This document shows positions 32,236 to 41,617 of a DNA stretch of 64,000 nucleotides, piece after piece (positions within the stretch are counted from its first letter, which is position 1; the number at the start of each line of letters is the position of its first letter). Both the position numbers and the translations under genes were made by a program. Below the pieces are notes generated by a model that worked only from the letters and a program-made list of their open reading frames with translations, was not told where the DNA came from and did no database searches. Source of the stretch: RGIG2206 sp045577615 (GTDB lineage Bacteria > Bacillota > Clostridia > Oscillospirales > Acutalibacteraceae); contig JAZNIT010000024.1 of assembly GCA_045577615.1 (NCBI GenBank), positions 1-64,000 of the forward strand, read 5' to 3'.

Positions 32236-34071
32236 CTACCTTTCCCCGTGAAAATGGTCATACACCCGCTTGGCCGCAGGCTCGGTCATACCCTTGACAC
32301 GCATCAAATCCTCAAGCTCGGCCTTTGATACCGCTGTCACAGTACCAAAGTGAGCCATCAACTGCTTTGCACGGGTTTCGCCGATGCCCTCGATAGCCGT
32401 CAGAGAGGAGCCGAGCATCTTCTTTTTGCGGCGGCGATTGTGATAGCCGATGGCAAAGCGGTGCACCTCTTCCTGAATGGCGTAAACAAGGTTAAAGGCG
32501 CTGCGAGTGGCCTTGATGGCAATTTCGCCCCCTTGGTGGGTGATGGCACGGGTGCGGTGCTTGGCATCCTTAACCATACCGAACAAGGGGATGTCAAAGC
32601 CTTCTTTTTCAAGCAACGCGCTTATGGCGGCCACCTGATTTTTGCCGCCGTCAAGGAGTATCAACTGTGGCAGCTGACCAAAATAATCACCGTCGCCCTT
32701 GTGCTTTTTGTACTCGTTCAAGCGGCGTGTCAACACCTCGGTCATAGAGGCGCAGTCGTCGTTTTGATAGTTTTCGATTTTAAATTTGCGATACCCATCT
32801 TTGTAGGGCTGCCCGTTTTTAAAGACAATCATACCGCCCACAGTTTCGTCACCTGCGGTGTGAGAGATGTCGTATGCCTCGATAAATTCGGGGGGAGTGG
32901 CAAGGCCAAGCAGACGGGCCAGTTCGTCAAGTCCTGCCGTTTCGTGGCCGCGGCGGCTTAGCACCTCGGCAAGATATTCGGCGGCGTTGCGGCGGCAAAG
33001 CTCGGTCAGGTTGTGCTGTTCGCCCTTTTGGGGCACGGCAAGATGACACCGCTTGCCACGTTTTTCGCTGAGTATTTGCTCAACAAGGGCGGCGTCGGCT
33101 ACCTCGCCGTCGCAGGCAACGCGAGGCGGAATTTCTCCCTCGCCCGAATAAAGCTGCAATATAAATTCTGCGCGGGCGGTAGGCGCATCCTCAACCCCGT
33201 CAACCAAAAAATGACGGGAGTCGCAAAGACTGCCGCCTCTGAAAACGAACAGCTCAAAGCAGCTTTTTTCAGGTGCGGCGGCAAGAGCAATAACGTCCTG
33301 CTCTTTAATTTCGGTAGAAACAACCTTTTGCTTGATGCCCATGGCGCGCATAGATGCAATGCGGTCGCGCAAACGGGCGGCACGCTCAAAATCAAGCCTT
33401 TCGGCCGCCTGCTCCATCTCTTTGGTCATGGCCGAAATGGCGGCGGCAGAGCCGTTGTTGAGATAATCAAGGGCGCCTTTGACGTTTTCTTCATACTCCT
33501 CTTCGGTGATTTTGCCGTAGCAGCAGGGAGCGGTGCACTGCCCGATGTGATAGTTAAGGCAGGGTTTGGCGCCACGCTTGTTCATATCCTTGCCCTGCTT
33601 TGTGCATTGGGGCAGACAAAAGGCCTTTTTGGCACCGTCAACCGCACGGGACACGCTGTAAAGAGAATAATAGGGGCCAAGATAATCGGCGCCGTCATCT
33701 GCCACCTGCTTAACGGCGGTAACTGTGCGCCATGGGCGCTTGGTTACGCGGATATAGTGAAAGCCCTTGGCATCCTTAAGCAGGATGTTGTACTTGGGCA
33801 TATGTTGCTTAATCAAGGAGCATTCAAGCATAAGCGCCTCCAGCTCGCTGCTGCAAAGGATGTACTCAAAATCCTCCACACGGGCAACCATCTGGCGCAC
33901 CTTTTCGGAGTGATGCTCACCGCTGCCGAAATACTGACTGACTCGGTTGCACAGAGCCTTGGCCTTGCCGATATAGATAATCTTGCCGGCCTTATCCTTC
34001 ATAATATATACGCCCGGTGATGAGGGCAGTCGCCGTGCCTTGGCCATCAATCGGGATAAGCGTTCATCCAT
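32236..34071 (-). CDS. uvrC: excinuclease ABC subunit C
   Basis: UvrC makes both incisions in nucleotide excision repair together with UvrB. The 611-residue protein has the GIY-YIG nuclease (GVYIMKDKAGKIIYIGKAKA), a Cys-rich region (FCLPQC, CLNYHIGQCTAPC), the UVR helix (AERLDFERAARLRDRIASM), the RNase H-like nuclease (EAYDISH) and C-terminal helix-hairpin-helix motifs (TAIEGIGETRAKQLM). AGGAGG lies 8 bases before the ATG. uvrA and uvrB are not in this window. Confidence 0.96.
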   Translation of the reverse strand: MDERLSRLMAKARRLPSSPGVYIMKDKAGKIIYIGKAKALCNRVSQYFGSGEHHSEKVRQMVARVEDFEYILCSSELEALMLECSLIKQHMPKYNILLKDAKGFHYIRVTKRPWRTVTAVKQVADDGADYLGPYYSLYSVSRAVDGAKKAFCLPQCTKQGKDMNKRGAKPCLNYHIGQCTAPCCYGKITEEEYEENVKGALDYLNNGSAAAISAMTKEMEQAAERLDFERAARLRDRIASMRAMGIKQKVVSTEIKEQDVIALAAAPEKSCFELFVFRGGSLCDSRHFLVDGVEDAPTARAEFILQLYSGEGEIPPRVACDGEVADAALVEQILSEKRGKRCHLAVPQKGEQHNLTELCRRNAAEYLAEVLSRRGHETAGLDELARLLGLATPPEFIEAYDISHTAGDETVGGMIVFKNGQPYKDGYRKFKIENYQNDDCASMTEVLTRRLNEYKKHKGDGDYFGQLPQLILLDGGKNQVAAISALLEKEGFDIPLFGMVKDAKHRTRAITHQGGEIAIKATRSAFNLVYAIQEEVHRFAIGYHNRRRKKKMLGSSLTAIEGIGETRAKQLMAHFGTVTAVSKAELEDLMRVKGMTEPAAKRVYDHFHGER

Positions 34072-34138
34072 AGTCAGTCCTCCTTTCGACCTTTATATTA
34101 AAATGATACCAAAATCACCCCATTATTGCAACAACAAA

Positions 34139-34170
34139 AAAGATGCAGTTTTTTGAAAAACTGCATCTTT
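34139..34170 (-). terminator. terminator of the RING-galU operon
   Basis: AAAGATGCAGTTTTT / AAAAACTGCATCTTT nearly perfect stem just past the galU stop. Confidence 0.85.
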
Positions 34171-34177
34171 TGCTTTA

Positions 34178-35047
34178 TTAGAGAGTTTGGGCAAAATCCT
34201 TAAGGTAGGCTCTGAAGGCCTCACCGATTTCGGGGTGTTTGAGAGCAACCTCAATCTGCGCCTTCATAATGCCTAACTTGTTGCCCATATCATAGCGGGT
34301 GCCGATGTAATCCACCGCCATCATACCATCCTTGCGAGCAAGGGTGGCCATAGCATCGGTAAGCTGGATTTCACCACCTGCACCTGCAGGAGTATTTTCA
34401 AGAATATCAAAAATTTCGGGGGGCAGCACACATCTGCCCAAAATTGACCAGTTAGACATAATCTTGTCCACAGAGGGCTTTTCAATCATATCTGAAACGG
34501 TCATAACGCGCTCCTCAGCAGGCTCAACCTTGAGGGAGCAATACTTAACGACATCCTGGGTAGGCACCTCTTTAACGCCCACGGTGCCCTTGCCGTATTT
34601 TTCATAGGTTTCGCACAGCTGACCGATAGCGGGCACGTCAGAGATGATAACGTCGTCGCCGTAAAGCACTGCAAAGGGCTCGTTGCCCACAAAGGCGCGA
34701 GCGGCCAAAACGGCGTGACCCAAGCCCTTGGGCTGATGCTGACGGACAAAGTGAACGTTGGCAAGAGCTGCAAGAGAAGCTACCTTGTCGGCGTCCTCAT
34801 TGCGACCTTTTTTGCGTAGCAAATCCTCAAGCTCGTAGGAGTGGTCAAAGTGGTCCTCGATGATACCTTTACCACGGTTGGTAATAATAAGAATATCGGT
34901 TATGCCTGATGCAACTGCCTCTTCAACAATATATTGAATGGCAGGCTTGTCCACAATGGGAAGCATCTCTTTAGGCATAGATTTTGATGCAGGCAACACT
35001 CTTGTGCCAAGGCCTGCAGCGGGTATAACGGCTTTTGTAATTTTCAT
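34178..35047 (-). CDS. galU: UTP-glucose-1-phosphate uridylyltransferase
   Basis: GalU makes UDP-glucose. The 289-residue protein has the nucleotidyltransferase signature AAGLGTRVLPASKSMPKEML and the sugar-binding GVKEVPTQDV. UDP-glucose is the substrate of the UDP-glucose dehydrogenase encoded at 54008-55318, so this gene supplies the polysaccharide operon although it lies 10 kb away. It is co-transcribed with the RING/zinc-ribbon gene 12 bases upstream of it. Confidence 0.95.
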   Translation of the reverse strand: MKITKAVIPAAGLGTRVLPASKSMPKEMLPIVDKPAIQYIVEEAVASGITDILIITNRGKGIIEDHFDHSYELEDLLRKKGRNEDADKVASLAALANVHFVRQHQPKGLGHAVLAARAFVGNEPFAVLYGDDVIISDVPAIGQLCETYEKYGKGTVGVKEVPTQDVVKYCSLKVEPAEERVMTVSDMIEKPSVDKIMSNWSILGRCVLPPEIFDILENTPAGAGGEIQLTDAMATLARKDGMMAVDYIGTRYDMGNKLGIMKAQIEVALKHPEIGEAFRAYLKDFAQTL

Positions 35048-35059
35048 AGTCCTTCTCCC

Positions 35060-36040
35060 TTAAAGTAATGTATAAATAAGTTTTGCAACTAAATCAACAG
35101 CATAATATATGGCAACGGCGCTGAAGATGTTGCAGCCGCCCGTCACGGCGATGGCGGTGGCTTTGTCTACAATGTTAATATCCTCTTTAACCTGCTTGAT
35201 TTTCTTTGCGGTGCGCTTGCGATACAAATGATTGCCCAACATACCCACGGTAATATGAATACCGATTGAAAGGGCAAAGCCCACTGCAAACATAATCCAG
35301 GCAAACATGGGGATAGATTGCCCGAGGGCATAAGCGTGAGCGGCAGCGTCGCTCGATTTGGCCATCAAATCTTCAAGAGTGAGGCCGTTTTGCTGCAGAT
35401 AAGCGTAAAACGAGAGGGTCCAGGGGGCCTGCATCACCGATACAAGCAGTGAGAAAAGCACAACCACAAATCCCTCGCGGTAGCATTTGCGGAAAAAGAG
35501 CCAAACATAGGTGAGAAAAAAGGACGCCCAGTTCCAACTGACCTTGGAGTTAAAGTCGGCGCTCTTTTTAAATGCAGCTATGTAGAAAGGTGTGTTAACC
35601 CTCACGTGGCTTGCAATCTCGCTGACGGTGTGACCGTCGATAACTTCGTTGGGATTAACGCCGCCGTATGGGTCCACACCCTGAAGGTTGGTGTAGGCGT
35701 TAAAGGGCTGACGCTGCTGACCTGCCTGCACAAAGGGAGTGCCGCAGTAGGGGCAAAAAAGCGTGTCGCTTGTGCTGATTTTACCGCAACGGGCGCAGGT
35801 GTGGCCGTCACGGTCAAAGGGGATACCCTCGGGGCGCTTGGCCTCTTCTTGAGGTTGCTCACGGGCAGGCTCTTCGGTTTGCACGGGCTCAATGCCGTGA
35901 TTTGCCTTGTTGGCGCACTCGCCTGATTTTGTATAGCACTCGCGGTGATGGGGAGCGCCGCACTCGGGGCAATATACTACGTCGTCATCATCAAAAAGGA
36001 TGGCGTGACAATATGCACATTTTTGGTCTTTGTTAGTCAA
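35060..36040 (-). CDS. RING/zinc-ribbon membrane protein (DUF2628-like)
   Basis: About 326 residues. The N-terminal 45 residues form a prokaryotic RING-like zinc site (CAYCHAIL, CPECGAPHHREC, then a Cys 9 residues on). A Glu/Pro-rich linker leads to a second four-Cys zinc ribbon (CARCGKI ... CPYCG). The rest has an amphipathic region and about three membrane helices (near 180-215, 235-265 and 300-325) as in DUF2628 proteins. Possible role: membrane adaptor that recruits proteins through zinc fingers; function not established. GTG at 36049 coincides with the GAGGTG ribosome site, so TTG at 36040 is preferred. Confidence 0.78.
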   Translation of the reverse strand: MTNKDQKCAYCHAILFDDDDVVYCPECGAPHHRECYTKSGECANKANHGIEPVQTEEPAREQPQEEAKRPEGIPFDRDGHTCARCGKISTSDTLFCPYCGTPFVQAGQQRQPFNAYTNLQGVDPYGGVNPNEVIDGHTVSEIASHVRVNTPFYIAAFKKSADFNSKVSWNWASFFLTYVWLFFRKCYREGFVVVLFSLLVSVMQAPWTLSFYAYLQQNGLTLEDLMAKSSDAAAHAYALGQSIPMFAWIMFAVGFALSIGIHITVGMLGNHLYRKRTAKKIKQVKEDINIVDKATAIAVTGGCNIFSAVAIYYAVDLVAKLIYTLL

Positions 36041-36119
36041 AGGTTGCACCTCTTTTCAAAAATACCCTATTACAATATTGTACTCCAAAAGTCACCCAAT
36101 ATCAACCCCCACTTTTATC

Positions 36120-36148
36120 TTGACAAAATGAGGAAAGAGGATTATCAT
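36120..36148 (+). promoter_or_regulatory. sigma-A promoter for the metal-efflux operon
   Basis: Perfect TTGACA (36120-36125), 17-base spacer, TATCAT (36143-36148). Confidence 0.85.
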
Positions 36149-36153
36149 ATAAA

Positions 36154-36175
36154 CATATGAGCATATATTCATATG
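36154..36175. promoter_or_regulatory. ArsR/SmtB-type operator
   Basis: CATATGA, 8 bases, TCATATG: a perfect interrupted palindrome at the predicted transcription start (about 36155), where a bound ArsR-family repressor would block the polymerase. It matches the general ATATGA-n-TCATAT form of CzrA/SmtB sites. Confidence 0.75.
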
Positions 36176-36190
36176 AATGGAGAAATGATT

Positions 36191-36550
36191 ATGTCCGATA
36201 AATGCTGTGTTCACCCTCACGAGGCCGAAATGATAAAAAATGACCTGCCCGACACCTGTCAGCTTTTTGATCTGTCAGAGCTGTTCAAGATGTTTGGCGA
36301 CTCTACTCGCATCAGTATAATCAGCGTGCTTATGGACCGCACCTTGTGTGTGGGAGATATTGCTGCCGCCCTTGATATGGGGCAGTCGGCCATATCCCAT
36401 CAGTTGCGCCTTTTAAGGCAGTCGGGGCTTGTGCGCTGCAAGCGTCAGGGCAAAACCGTGCTTTACACCCTTGCCGACAGCCACGTGCACGACATCTACC
36501 GCCTTGGGTGGGAGCATATAAATGAAAAGGCAGGTGAGGCTGATGACTGA
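36191..36550 (+). CDS. ArsR/SmtB-family metal-responsive repressor
   Basis: A 119-residue winged-helix repressor. The recognition helix region reads MGQSAISHQLRLLRQSGLVR, and the wing has KRQGKTVLYTL. Metal ligands are likely in the N-terminal CCVHPHE and in LCVGD of helix 3, as in CadC-type sensors of Cd, Pb or Zn. It would sit on the palindrome just upstream and leave when metal binds. The start at 36191 has GGAG 8 bases before it; two earlier in-frame ATGs lack this. Its 3' end overlaps the ATPase gene by 8 bases. Confidence 0.88.
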   Translation: MSDKCCVHPHEAEMIKNDLPDTCQLFDLSELFKMFGDSTRISIISVLMDRTLCVGDIAAALDMGQSAISHQLRLLRQSGLVRCKRQGKTVLYTLADSHVHDIYRLGWEHINEKAGEADD

Positions 36551-38573
36551 CCGCTATATCCTTGAGGGCTTGCACTGCGCCGATTGCGGCGAGAAAATCC
36601 GCAAGGCAGTGCAGGAGCTTGAAGGGGTGCAATCGGCAGAGCTTAATCTCGGCCGCGCACTGCTTATATTAGAAGGTGAAAATCAAAACCGCACCCACGC
36701 CGTTCAGCAGATATGCAACTCCATCGAGGGTGGCATCTCGGTCAAGCGTGAGGGAGAAAAGGCTCTCAGCAAAAAGCCGAGTTTCATCAAGGAGTTTTTG
36801 TGGGTGGGCTTGTCGGCTCTCTTTATACTATTGGCTGTTTTTTGCTCATTGCTCAAAATTTCGGGGGCAAATTTACTTTTTACCGCCGCCACCCTTATCC
36901 CCCTTGTAAGGCCTGCTATGATGGGCTTTAAAACCCTTCTGCGCGACCATACTCCCGACGAAAAATTTTTGCTCACCGTTGCGGCGGTCAGCGCCCTTAT
37001 AATCGGTGAATTTGTTGAGGCGGCGGCCGTTACCTGGCTGTTTGCCCTTGGTGAAATTATCGAAAGCAGAGTGACGGTGGGCTCTCGCAAAGCCCTTGAG
37101 GCTCTAAGTGAAATCCGCCCCGACACCGTTCACACCGACGGCGGAGATATGCCTGCCGCCCAAGTTAAAATCGGTGATATAATTGTCGTTCACCCCTACG
37201 AGCGCATAGCCCTTGACGGCATAATTGTCAGTGGCTCAGGTCAGATTGATGCCTCGGCCATCACGGGTGAAAGTATGCCCCTGACAGCCGAATACGGCAC
37301 AGCGGTGCTTGGGGGAATGACGGCAGGAGCAGGTATGCTGCGCATTCAGGTGACAGGGGATTATGAAAATTCCGCTGCCGCCCGAATTGTTAAACTGGTT
37401 GAAAATTCCGAATCCCGTAAGGGCAGCGCACAGCGTTTTATCACTCGTTTTGCAAGGCTTTACACACCTCTTACCATTTTGGCAGCGGTGCTGATTGCAC
37501 TTGTTCCTTGGGTGGTAACGGGTGCTTTTTCGGTGGATTGGCTGCGTAAAGCATTGGTGTTTTTGGTGGCCTCCTGCCCCTGCGCCCTTGTTATTTCGGT
37601 GCCCCTAGCCTTTTATGCGGGCATAGGTGCCGCATCACGAAAGGGCGTGCTGATTAAAGGCGGCACCTACATTGAAGCGCTGGCAAAGGCCGATTGCGTG
37701 GCCTTTGATAAGACGGGCACGCTGACTACGGGTGAGCTTGAAGTAACCGCTGTGAACAGCCTTGACCAAACCGACGCTCTTGCCCTTGCGGCAGGTGCCG
37801 AGATATACTCTCATCATCCCGTTGCAAAGGCCATAAAAAAGGCTTGCAAAAAGCCTGCCAAGGCGGTGGGGGAATTCACCGAGCTGGCAGGCTATGGTGT
37901 TATGGTAAAGGGTGAAAGCACCCTGCTTGTAGGCGCCAAACGGCTTATGGAAAAGGAGGGGGTTGACACCTCTCTGCTCCCTGACGGGCAGGTTTACGTG
38001 GCTCTTGACGGCAAGGCGGTGGGAGTCATATCCCTTGCCGACAAGCTGCGGGAGGATGCTCCTCATACAGTTAGCAGGCTTAAGTCCCTCGGTATAAAAG
38101 AGGTGGCACTCCTTAGCGGAGATGCCTCCCCTGCGGTGCAAAGAGCCGCCGATGGATGTGGCATTTCCCGTTGGCAGGGCGAGCTTTTGCCTCAAGATAA
38201 GGTGACTGCTGTGGAAAAACTGAAGGGCAGCTTAAACCATCTGATTTTTGTGGGCGACGGCATAAACGATGCCCCTGTGCTCACTGCCGCCACTGTTGGC
38301 GTGGCAATGGGACTTGGCACTGATGCCGCTATCGAAACGGCCGACGTGGTACTGTCGTCAGGCAAGCTTGCAAGCCTTGAAGATGCCTTTGAGGTCAGCC
38401 GACGAACTATGAAAAAGGTTAAGGCCAACATCACCCTTGCCCTTGCTGTCAAGGGGGCCGTAATGCTTTCGGCCTTCTTTGTGCCCATGATGTGGGCGGC
38501 AGTAGTGGCCGACGTGGTGGTGTCGGTGGTGTGCTGCCTTAATTCAGCAAGTCTGCTGAAATCTCATCAATGA
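36543..38573 (+). CDS. P1B-type heavy-metal efflux ATPase (Zn/Cd/Pb class)
   Basis: A 676-residue metal pump. Residues 1-70 are an HMA domain with the CADC metal site. It then has the P1B helices, TGES, the SCPCAL membrane metal motif (a CPC motif), phosphorylation site FDKTGTLT, the SHHP motif and GDGINDAPVL. CPC plus a CadC-like repressor points to export of Zn, Cd or Pb. The start ATG follows AGGTGAGG and overlaps the repressor gene, so the two are co-translated. The 3' end overlaps the convergent gene by 35 bases. Confidence 0.92.
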   Translation: MTDRYILEGLHCADCGEKIRKAVQELEGVQSAELNLGRALLILEGENQNRTHAVQQICNSIEGGISVKREGEKALSKKPSFIKEFLWVGLSALFILLAVFCSLLKISGANLLFTAATLIPLVRPAMMGFKTLLRDHTPDEKFLLTVAAVSALIIGEFVEAAAVTWLFALGEIIESRVTVGSRKALEALSEIRPDTVHTDGGDMPAAQVKIGDIIVVHPYERIALDGIIVSGSGQIDASAITGESMPLTAEYGTAVLGGMTAGAGMLRIQVTGDYENSAAARIVKLVENSESRKGSAQRFITRFARLYTPLTILAAVLIALVPWVVTGAFSVDWLRKALVFLVASCPCALVISVPLAFYAGIGAASRKGVLIKGGTYIEALAKADCVAFDKTGTLTTGELEVTAVNSLDQTDALALAAGAEIYSHHPVAKAIKKACKKPAKAVGEFTELAGYGVMVKGESTLLVGAKRLMEKEGVDTSLLPDGQVYVALDGKAVGVISLADKLREDAPHTVSRLKSLGIKEVALLSGDASPAVQRAADGCGISRWQGELLPQDKVTAVEKLKGSLNHLIFVGDGINDAPVLTAATVGVAMGLGTDAAIETADVVLSSGKLASLEDAFEVSRRTMKKVKANITLALAVKGAVMLSAFFVPMMWAAVVADVVVSVVCCLNSASLLKSHQ

Positions 38574-39624
38574 TTTTACGGGTTTCATTTTCAACTCCGT
38601 CAAAATCCATAGAAACAATGTAATAGCCTTCAATACCGTCGTGAATTTCCTTGGCCTTTTGCACCGAGCGACAAGCCTCGTTTATGAGCTCTGCCACTCC
38701 TCTGCGGTTAAAGGCCAGCCTTTGTCGGCAGGCTCCAATACCTGCTGCCGAGGCAAATCGGCGTGCGTGAATGCGTCGCACCAAGCGACTTTGAGGCAAA
38801 TATCGATTTTGAGTGGTAAAGGCCAATTTGAGCTCGGGCACAATTATGTGTTCGGGCTTTTCGTCTGCTCCAAAGGGACACATACAGGTGATAATGCTCT
38901 GCCCACGGTTAAGAGCGGTCAGCCGCACCGCCGACATAAAGGCGCGTGAGGCGGCACCCAGCTCATCTTCAAAAACGAAAATCTCTTCGCAAAGGCTGTC
39001 GATGGTATCCCCTAAAAAGATGTGGCCCTTGCAGGTGACTCCACTTAAAAAGGCGATATGCTCACGCCCCTGCGCCTGCTTTTGAGGCATAACACGGCAA
39101 GCCAAACGGCTGCCCTGCCGTGCTGCGGCAGCCATATCGGTATGCTCTGCCGCCACTCGGTATGAGTCGGCAAGCAGTGACGCCGCCGCCCCAACGTAGC
39201 GGTAGGCGCGGTCATAAGCCGCCTTGTTTTCTTTGGTTGCGGCGATAATCTGCTCACTGTAGGGGCGCAGCTGCTCGCGGTGGCAATATTGCCCCAGGTT
39301 AACGGTAATCTCGCAAATTTCGGGATAAATGGGGTTAACGATGTGGGGTGCCGTCGCATCCATTATCGCCACCTTTATTGAAGGAAAAATCACCCCATCC
39401 AGCGAGTGGGGGTCGGATGGGCAGGGGATAGAGATGTGCTCAACTCCCGCTTCACTCAATGCGGCAGTTACCTTTTTCATAAGGGTGGATTTGCCCATCC
39501 CGGCGCCACCCTTGATAAGGTATGCACGCCAGCCCTTATCGGCGCTGTAGATATCGCCAAGGTATGAACGGTAACCGCCTGCACCTATTGCACCCATAAA
39601 AAAGGAAGTATTGTATTCACCCAT
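38539..39624 (-). CDS. P-loop ATPase of unknown function (PRK06851-like)
   Basis: A 361-residue protein with Walker A GGAGMGKST near residue 42. The rest (a DAT-AP-HIVNPIYPE segment and a second GGVTCKGHIFLGDTID half) matches my memory of the conserved PRK06851 ATPases of Firmicutes, which look like a duplicated P-loop fold. No partner gene is adjacent. The ATG at 39624 is used, with AAAGG 12 bases upstream. Its 3' end overlaps the metal-pump gene tail to tail by 35 bases, so neither has a separate terminator. Confidence 0.7.
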   Translation of the reverse strand: MGEYNTSFFMGAIGAGGYRSYLGDIYSADKGWRAYLIKGGAGMGKSTLMKKVTAALSEAGVEHISIPCPSDPHSLDGVIFPSIKVAIMDATAPHIVNPIYPEICEITVNLGQYCHREQLRPYSEQIIAATKENKAAYDRAYRYVGAAASLLADSYRVAAEHTDMAAAARQGSRLACRVMPQKQAQGREHIAFLSGVTCKGHIFLGDTIDSLCEEIFVFEDELGAASRAFMSAVRLTALNRGQSIITCMCPFGADEKPEHIIVPELKLAFTTQNRYLPQSRLVRRIHARRFASAAGIGACRQRLAFNRRGVAELINEACRSVQKAKEIHDGIEGYYIVSMDFDGVENETRKIIDEISADLLN

Positions 39625-39692
39625 ATTGCCACGCAACCTTTCTATGTAACTGCTACATACTATTCAGTAACCCGACAATATGTTAAAAAAAC

Positions 39693-39729
39693 GCAAGCGC
39701 GACGCCCGATGAAGGAACGTCGCGCTTGC
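39693..39729 (-). terminator. terminator of the solute-binding protein gene
   Basis: GCAAGCGCGACG / CGTCGCGCTTGC 12-pair stem; minus strand continues GTTTTTTT. Confidence 0.9.
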
Positions 39730-39754
39730 TGTTTATAAACAAGGAGGTTTCTTA

Positions 39755-41131
39755 TTATTCAGCGTAAGCCATTTCAGCTTCGATCTGTGCGTCAAACATT
39801 GAGCTGTAAGCTTGCACAGTTTCAGAAACGCCTGCCTTACCACCACGAATAGCATTCCAGAAGTCCCACTGGTTGCCCCACAAAGAGCCAACGCCGAACA
39901 TATTGTCGTTAACACCGTGGATTTTGTTATCGTTAATAAGGTCGATAATTTCGGGCTTATCCTTAAGGCTGTACTCAATGCAGTCTTCACCAAGCTCAAG
40001 GGTGCCGTCTTTAACAGCGGCAAGGTAAGCAATAACCAGGTTTACAACGCCCTGAGGATTGTTTGAGCTGGTTGTTACCATCCAAGCAGAAACAGAACCG
40101 GGAAGTTGGTTATTGGTGTTTGCAGGGCCCTTGGGGAAGGGAATGAGGCTCCAGTTAAAGGTAAGATTATTGATGGTGGATGTAACGTTCTCGTCGGTAA
40201 CGGCGATGATACCTATTTTACCTGAACGGAAGGTATCAGTCTTGGTTGCCCAACCGTCTTGGAAAGCGCTTCTCAAGAACTCGAGAGCTTCAACAACCTC
40301 GGTTTTAAGGACGTTGTTGGTGAGCTTGCCGTCTTCGGGGTTGTAGCCAACGATCTGCTGACCGTTACCACGAACGAATGCGGTAGAATCCCAGCAATAC
40401 CAGCCGAAGATTTCGCGAATGCCTGAGTCGTTAAGACCTGCGGCGGTGATAAGCTCGGTGGCAGACTGTTTCAGGGCGTTAACATCCCACAAGCCCTCTT
40501 CGTAATAAGCAGAGGGAGATTTTACGCTGTACTGGCTGAAAAGGTCCTCGTTAACGATTGACCAGAAGCAGCCTGAACGGTGAAGAGCAAGACCGTAGGG
40601 CTCGCCCTTGAAGGTGAAGTTAGCGTCTACAGCTTCGTAGCCTTCAGCCAATAAGGGGTGGTCAAGACCGACAACGCCCATTTCCTTAAGCTCGGGAACG
40701 CTGTATACCATACCGCGGTTGGCAATCTTGGGCCAAAGCTTGGCAAAGCCATAGATCATATCGGGAGCATCTTCTGCAGCAAAGTCAGTGATGAACTTTG
40801 ACTCCCAGGATTCCCACTCGATACGTCTGAGATTGAGGGTGCCGCCGTAAACCTCTGAGAAAATATCCTGGAACTTTTCACTGTTGAAGCCGCCCAATTG
40901 GAGAGGACGACCTGCAGTGTCATCTTCAGTGTAAACGTAGCTTGTTACGGTGCCTGAATTGGTCAGAGCTTCAAGAACCTCGGGACTAACCTCGCCGACG
41001 CCACCGGGAATGTAGTCGGCATAGTCGCCGGTCTTGTCGTCATTTGTTTCAGTAGATGCACAACTTGAAGCACAAAGGCCCATAGCCAGCACCAGCACAA
41101 GCATCAACAAAACGGAAATAATTCTTTTCAT
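39755..41131 (-). CDS. extracellular sugar-binding lipoprotein of an ABC importer
   Basis: A 458-residue family 1-type solute-binding protein. The signal peptide ends in a lipobox near LCASSC, followed by a short acidic linker. FAAEDAPDMIYGFAKLWPK, EPYGLALHRSG and PGSVSAWMVTTSS are typical of carbohydrate binders. No permease or ATPase gene lies nearby, so it is an orphan that must dock with a transporter encoded elsewhere, or act as a sensor. The divergent AraC regulator probably controls it. A 16-base palindrome overlaps its -10 box. Confidence 0.88.
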   Translation of the reverse strand: MKRIISVLLMLVLVLAMGLCASSCASTETNDDKTGDYADYIPGGVGEVSPEVLEALTNSGTVTSYVYTEDDTAGRPLQLGGFNSEKFQDIFSEVYGGTLNLRRIEWESWESKFITDFAAEDAPDMIYGFAKLWPKIANRGMVYSVPELKEMGVVGLDHPLLAEGYEAVDANFTFKGEPYGLALHRSGCFWSIVNEDLFSQYSVKSPSAYYEEGLWDVNALKQSATELITAAGLNDSGIREIFGWYCWDSTAFVRGNGQQIVGYNPEDGKLTNNVLKTEVVEALEFLRSAFQDGWATKTDTFRSGKIGIIAVTDENVTSTINNLTFNWSLIPFPKGPANTNNQLPGSVSAWMVTTSSNNPQGVVNLVIAYLAAVKDGTLELGEDCIEYSLKDKPEIIDLINDNKIHGVNDNMFGVGSLWGNQWDFWNAIRGGKAGVSETVQAYSSMFDAQIEAEMAYAE

Positions 41132-41192
41132 TATGCGTGCCTCGCATTCATTATAAATTTAGGTGAATCGTGAGGTAACTCACCATGCTACT

Positions 41193-41221
41193 ATTATAAT
41201 AGTATTTAAAAATTTTTTCAA
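41193..41221 (-). promoter_or_regulatory. sigma-A promoter of the solute-binding protein, with overlapping palindrome
   Basis: On the minus strand: TTGAAA, 17-base spacer, TATAAT. The palindrome TACTATTATAATAGTA (about 41188-41203) covers the -10 box and would serve as an operator. Confidence 0.75.
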
Positions 41222-41553
41222 TGGATTATACCGCTATTTTGTGGTGATTTTATGGACTTTTTTGCTATATCCATCAGGCTGAAGGAAAATTATGGTTAAA
41301 GGTGTCTTTTTGTGAAAATTATTTTTACGATTTCTTAACTCTATTCTCCATATGGAATAAAAACCGCAAAAATCCACCCTGCTATAAGGGGGGCAGACCG
41401 ACCTCAAAACCCGCTGAAACAAAGGAATTTGAGCAAAACCGCTTGTTTTTTGCAAGTTAATAACCAACCATAGCAGGCAACTTTTTTGACTCTAAAATGA
41501 AAATTAACTCCATCTATATTGTGAAAATACAACAAGTATGGACAATATTGCTA

Positions 41554-41583
41554 TTGACAAGACCCAAAAAGCTGAGGTATTAT
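41554..41583 (+). promoter_or_regulatory. sigma-A promoter of the AraC regulator
   Basis: Perfect TTGACA (41554-41559), 18-base spacer, TATTAT (41578-41583). The 490-base gap between the two divergent genes otherwise shows only AT-rich sequence. Confidence 0.75.
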
Positions 41584-41617
41584 GTTATTACAAAAACGAA
41601 GTTAGGAGGTATGTCTT

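Noticed and set aside
38539..38573. Missing terminator or frameshift at the tail overlap of the metal pump and P-loop ATPase genes
   Set aside because: Both proteins end normally by family length; convergent overlaps of this size occur in compact genomes.
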